Shown here piece by piece: positions 60,734 to 64,000 of a DNA stretch of 64,000 bases; the stretch's first letter is position 1, and each line of letters opens with the position of its first letter. Source of the stretch: Enterococcus sp. MMGLQ5-1 (GTDB taxonomy: Bacteria > Bacillota > Bacilli > Lactobacillales > Streptococcaceae). The notes beneath the pieces were generated by a model. That model was not told where the DNA came from. It made no database searches and saw only the letters and a program-made list of their open reading frames with translations. Both the position numbers and the translations under genes were made by a program. The stretch covers positions 54,339 through 118,338 of the forward strand of contig NZ_JABJXU010000010.1 in NCBI RefSeq assembly GCF_013155265.1. The letters run 5' to 3'.

Positions 60734-61980
60734 TCCGCTGTCCCTTCTAAAAAATAAACTGCCTGTAGCTCGACTTGGCGGGCAATCCGAATGACATCTT
60801 CTTTGCTAACCTTAGCAAAGGCCTCAAGCCATTGATCATTTGGTAATAAATTGGGCATTTTCAATGAAAGATATAAGCGTTCGATTAGAGCTCTTTGCGA
60901 GTCGAGGCCCTGTTGATAAATATTTTTTAATAATAGGCTAGTCTGTAACAGCTCTTGATCAGAAAAGTGACCTAATTGGATTTCCCTGAGCTGCTGATTG
61001 ATGAGCTTTAAAGCCAAATTTCTATTTTGCTGTTCAATGCCAGCTTCAACAAAAAGAAAATGTTGCATGATATCAATAGATGAATCTGCGTAATAGGCTA
61101 AGCCTTGCTTTTCTCGGATATTTTGAAACAATTTTGAATGAGCGAAACCGCCGAACAAGCCGTTAAAGGCTTGTAATGCAAAGTAATCATGGCTAATTAT
61201 ATCTACAGGAACATAATAGCCGAGGTTTAATATTGATTGACTTGCCTTTTTAGACTCGACCTTTTCTGTAATGATATTTTGCTTACCTTCATCCACTGTC
61301 TCGAACGCCTGAGTGGACCTCCCTTTTTTGAAAGGAAACTTTGAGAATGCCGCAATTATTTTTTGGTCATCGACCTCGCCACAAACCAATATTTCAACCT
61401 GATCCTCCTTCAACATAGTTTGATAGTAATGATAGACCGAAACGGCATCCTCCCTTTCAATCAGCTCTTTATTTCCATAGCTTGATAAGTAGTGTCTTGC
61501 TTGCTTGAAAAATGTTTTTTTGAGCTGCTGCTTGGCATAATATGCATTATCTTCAATGCTACTTTCTACGAATTGGATTAAATTTTTTTTCTCTAGCTCA
61601 AAAGTTGTCTCATTAAAATGATTTTCATCGATATTAGGTGCGAATAAAACGGATTTGAGGAATTTAATGCCTTCATTGACTAAATTTGGTTCATTGACAA
61701 ATCGTCCATTGATTAGCTTTAGATTGAGTGACAAGCAATGTAGCTCACCCTTTTTTTCAACGGTAGCTGAAAATTTTGCCCCATAAAGCGTATCAAGCTT
61801 TTCTTCAAAGCGCTTGTTATCGGGATAATCCTTATTATTCCTTTCAAATAAGCAGGTTAATAATGCTCTTTTTGCAAAAATCTCTTCTTCAATTTTTGTT
61901 TCAAAACGAATAATAATTTGTACTGTTTTGAATTTGTTGGTATTTAAAATGTTTAAATTGATACCTGAGTCTAATCTCAT
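60730..61980 (-). CDS. M16 family peptidase-like protein, inactive subunit (YmfF-like)
   Basis: M16-fold protein of 416 residues with the pitrilysin C-terminal region (NIREKQGLAYYADSS, the R/Y-type substrate motif) but no HxxEH in its N-terminal domain, so it is expected to be a non-catalytic partner of the next gene product. The start is placed at the ATG with complement at 61978-61980, 6 nt after GGAG; the frame opens at a TTG 12 bp earlier that overlaps that box. First gene of the pair. Confidence 0.85.
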   Translation of the reverse strand: MRLDSGINLNILNTNKFKTVQIIIRFETKIEEEIFAKRALLTCLFERNNKDYPDNKRFEEKLDTLYGAKFSATVEKKGELHCLSLNLKLINGRFVNEPNLVNEGIKFLKSVLFAPNIDENHFNETTFELEKKNLIQFVESSIEDNAYYAKQQLKKTFFKQARHYLSSYGNKELIEREDAVSVYHYYQTMLKEDQVEILVCGEVDDQKIIAAFSKFPFKKGRSTQAFETVDEGKQNIITEKVESKKASQSILNLGYYVPVDIISHDYFALQAFNGLFGGFAHSKLFQNIREKQGLAYYADSSIDIMQHFLFVEAGIEQQNRNLALKLINQQLREIQLGHFSDQELLQTSLLLKNIYQQGLDSQRALIERLYLSLKMPNLLPNDQWLEAFAKVSKEDVIRIARQVELQAVYFLEGTAD

Positions 61981-62177
61981 CAAAATCTCCAATCTATTAT
62001 TGTTATAAAATAGTATAGGATAGTTATATATATGTCATTATTGCATCATTTTTTCTTCCTAATCAATAACATTTTACCAATAAAAAAATAATAAAGTAAA
62101 AAATTAGAGCTATTTTTTTAAAAAAATAACAAATTAAGCTATAATAAAAAGGTATTATAAAATAAAGGAGAATTGAT

Positions 62178-62582
62178 ATGATTAAAGAATTTAAAGCATT
62201 TATTATGCAAGGCAGTGTCGTAGATTTAGCTGTTGGTGTTGTAATCGGGGGCGCCTTTACGGCAGTTGTTAAATCTGTTGTTGAGAGTCTTATCACACCC
62301 TTGATTACTTTAATCATTTTTCTAGCAACTGGTAGCAAGTCAACAACCTTTTCTGGCTTGACAGTTGATTACAATGGTATTCAATTTAAATTCGGAGATT
62401 TGATTTCTGCACTTATTACATTTTTGATTACTGGTATTGTCCTCTTTTTAATTGTTAAAGCGTTCAATAAAGCCAAATCATTTGGTCATAAGCCAGAAGT
62501 GGTTGAGCAAGCGCCAGTTACCGAAGTTGATTTACTACAAGATATTAAACTACTGCTTGAAAAGGATAAAAAAGCTAATTAA
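62178..62582 (+). CDS. mscL: Large-conductance mechanosensitive channel
   Basis: Homopentameric channel that opens under membrane tension on osmotic downshock. The 134 residues show MIKEFKAFIMQGSVVDLAVG as N-terminal and TM1 gate signature, a second membrane helix near residues 75-98 and a C-terminal charged helix (EVDLLQDIKLLLEK). AAGGAG precedes the ATG. Single gene with its own terminator. Confidence 0.95.
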   Translation: MIKEFKAFIMQGSVVDLAVGVVIGGAFTAVVKSVVESLITPLITLIIFLATGSKSTTFSGLTVDYNGIQFKFGDLISALITFLITGIVLFLIVKAFNKAKSFGHKPEVVEQAPVTEVDLLQDIKLLLEKDKKAN

Positions 62583-62586
62583 ATTG

Positions 62587-62634
62587 AAAACCTCATCTAA
62601 TTTATTTACGAAAGTAAAATAGATGAGGTTTTTT
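62587..62634 (+). terminator. Terminator of mscL
   Basis: AAAACCTCATCTA pairs with TAGATGAGGTTTT, with a further small stem in the loop, followed by Ts. Confidence 0.85.
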
Positions 62635-62655
62635 GTTTGTGAAAGAGTGATTGCT

Positions 62656-63321
62656 CTAATAATGATGATAATGAGAAAGCTTTGGAAAAACTGAACGATC
62701 AGCTATACCGATAATGATTCCTTGCCCGAATAGTGCGAAAACAGTACCAATATTTACTGCAACTAAGTGATGCTCAGCGATGCCAATTAATAAAATAATG
62801 ATAGCTGGAATTAAAAAATTGATTAATTGTGCCGTCTGAGCGTTGCCATTAGTATATTTGAAACGAATAATGTTAGTCATTTCATCACCTGGATGTAGAA
62901 TCAGATTGACACGCTGGTAAATAGAAACAGCGATTGCTACCATTGTCACACCAATAAAGGCTAGAATGATTTTAAAGTATAATGGCGCAAAAGCGACATG
63001 AAGATAAGTAAGGAAAAAATTTTTGGATACTGCAACTAGTGGTCCAAAAAAACCAATGAAAATTAGGTTGCCGATAATTCTACGCAAATTGATTTCATAT
63101 AGTAAGAAGCAGTTTATAACAATTTGGAGCAGCCCGTATAATACGAGTACAGTGCCTATTGATACATTAGAAAAATAGGCAATGTTGGCAGCACTGGCAG
63201 TCCAAACAGGACTGCCCATATTTGTTGCAACAGTTAATCCATTACCCAATGCATTCATCAAGAGAGAGATTAGCAAGAAAAAAATACTTTGTGTGGTTGA
63301 TAATCGATTCTCGTTATACAT
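62656..63321 (-). CDS. YczE/YitT-like membrane protein
   Basis: Integral membrane protein of 221 residues with about five membrane segments, resembling the YczE/YyaS group (NALGNGLTVATNMGSPVWTASAAN-type N-terminus, about residues 18-41). Function is unknown; YczE of Bacillus affects surfactin production without a known mechanism. The start overlaps the ndk stop by 8 bp, so translation is coupled. No obvious functional link with ndk. Confidence 0.7.
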   Translation of the reverse strand: MYNENRLSTTQSIFFLLISLLMNALGNGLTVATNMGSPVWTASAANIAYFSNVSIGTVLVLYGLLQIVINCFLLYEINLRRIIGNLIFIGFFGPLVAVSKNFFLTYLHVAFAPLYFKIILAFIGVTMVAIAVSIYQRVNLILHPGDEMTNIIRFKYTNGNAQTAQLINFLIPAIIILLIGIAEHHLVAVNIGTVFALFGQGIIIGIADRSVFPKLSHYHHY

Positions 63322-63748
63322 ATTGAGAGACTAGCTCTGGAAACCATAATTTGATTTCACGCTGCGCATTTTCAGGTGAATCCGAACCATGAACAATATT
63401 CCGGATTGCACCTGTATGCCATGAACGTCCGAAATCTCCACGAATTGTTCCGGGAGGTGCCATTGTCGGATTAGTTGGCCCGCTGATTGCCCTGAAACCT
63501 TTAACTACTTCGGTGCCCTCCGCGATAATTGCTACCATAGGTCCTTCCATCATATATTCAACAATACCTGGAAAGTATGGTTGATCGCAAAGTGCGTTAT
63601 AATGTGCCTTCAAAGTAGTTTCGTCTGCTAAGGCTGTTTTAAGGTTGATAATTTGATACCCCTTTTGCTCAATTCGTGAAATCACCTTCCCAATCAATCC
63701 TCTATTAACACCATCTGGTTTAATCAATATTAAAGTTTGCTCTGCCAT
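63314..63748 (-). CDS. ndk: Nucleoside diphosphate kinase
   Basis: Equalises nucleoside triphosphate pools by a ping-pong phosphohistidine mechanism. The active-site histidine lies in NIVHGSDS (near residue 120), with KPDGVNRGLIG and RGDFGRS also intact; 144 residues is the usual length. GGAGG lies before the ATG. It heads a two-gene operon with the YczE-like membrane protein. Confidence 0.95.
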   Translation of the reverse strand: MAEQTLILIKPDGVNRGLIGKVISRIEQKGYQIINLKTALADETTLKAHYNALCDQPYFPGIVEYMMEGPMVAIIAEGTEVVKGFRAISGPTNPTMAPPGTIRGDFGRSWHTGAIRNIVHGSDSPENAQREIKLWFPELVSQYV

Positions 63749-63893
63749 ACGTCCTCCTTTTAAACATCTTTACTATAGTATTTTAACAAAAAATGATGAA
63801 GTGGTGTAGCGCTAATTTAATCTAACTTAAAATTTAGAATAAGTCTAAAAAATATTTATTGAAATATTTTTACAAAAAAAGTTAAAAAATGAG

Positions 63894-63922
63894 TTGACTG
63901 TAAAAATAAGATTTGCTATTAT
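63894..63922 (+). promoter_or_regulatory. Strong outward promoter at the right edge
   Basis: TTGACT (63894-63899), 17 bp, TATTAT (63917-63922), preceded by an A/T-rich stretch suitable as an UP element, pointing out of the window. A second TTGACA lies at 63986-63991. Tandem promoters of this kind often drive rRNA operons; the gene is not in the window. Confidence 0.5.
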
Positions 63923-64000
63923 AAGAAAGCTGTCGCAGGAAAAGGCGAAAGCAAAAAAAACTTTTAAAAAAAGATTTAAAAAAAGATTGACAATTAAAAG

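Overview
The window is AT-rich, densely packed, low-GC Gram-positive chromosome. Most genes sit behind a strong GGAGG-type ribosome binding site, and intrinsic terminators are abundant. CiaR/CiaH-type regulators, a CppA-like protein, a CopY-type repressor, CdaA-CdaR-GlmM, a YmfF/YmfH-RodZ-PgsA block and a glmS ribozyme point to Lactobacillales, with affinity to streptococci and enterococci. No tRNA, rRNA, CRISPR array, insertion sequence or prophage was recognised. A strong outward promoter at the right edge may belong to an rRNA operon beyond the window.

Layout. 1-4500: LplABC/YtcP-type carbohydrate ABC importer with a YesL-like protein. 4590-8060: MazG-like pyrophosphohydrolase and a complete cysteine-type amino acid ABC importer. 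8270-11550: aldo/keto reductase, DeoR regulator, Cof-type phosphatase, DUF308 membrane protein. 11750-15120: pseudouridine synthase, alpha/beta hydrolase, argG. 15280-16230: a repeat element and an orphan CopY with its own cop box. 16228-19481: cdaA-cdaR-glmM. 19654-23258: CppA-like protein, comC-type prepilin peptidase, dps, pyrH-frr. 23622-25945: acyl-ACP thioesterase, HAD phosphatase, TIGR01906 membrane protein, DUF1450 protein. 26162-30081: ispG, a PD-(D/E)XK nuclease-helicase fusion, thioredoxin. 30165-34270: WYL regulator/DJ-1 pair, Cof phosphatase, HD phosphohydrolase. 34554-36562: glmS ribozyme and glmS. 36765-41014: a gene remnant, ciaRH, repeats, argH.

The accessory highlight is 41303-57478, an apparently co-regulated catabolic region. 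It encodes an unrecognised membrane protein, two iron-dependent alcohol dehydrogenases, a split transketolase with a transaldolase gene between its halves, a zinc alcohol dehydrogenase, a LacI regulator, an aldehyde dehydrogenase, an MFS importer, a glycyl radical enzyme (GRE) with its activase, and a GntR/FCD regulator. Four promoters in it carry ATTGTATACAAT-type palindromes at or just downstream of the -10. The aldehyde dehydrogenase promoter is also bracketed by two LacI-type palindromes exactly 170 bp apart. The natural reading is anaerobic use of an unphosphorylated polyol, sugar or substituted C3-C6 compound: the MFS protein imports it, the GRE performs radical elimination, the dehydrogenases dispose of aldehydes, and transketolase/transaldolase rearrange carbon skeletons. 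The substrate cannot be read from the sequence.

57571-63748 returns to housekeeping: pgsA, rodZ, two M16 peptidases, mscL, a YczE-like membrane protein and ndk. Intergenic gaps hold several families of dispersed hairpin repeats, described individually.
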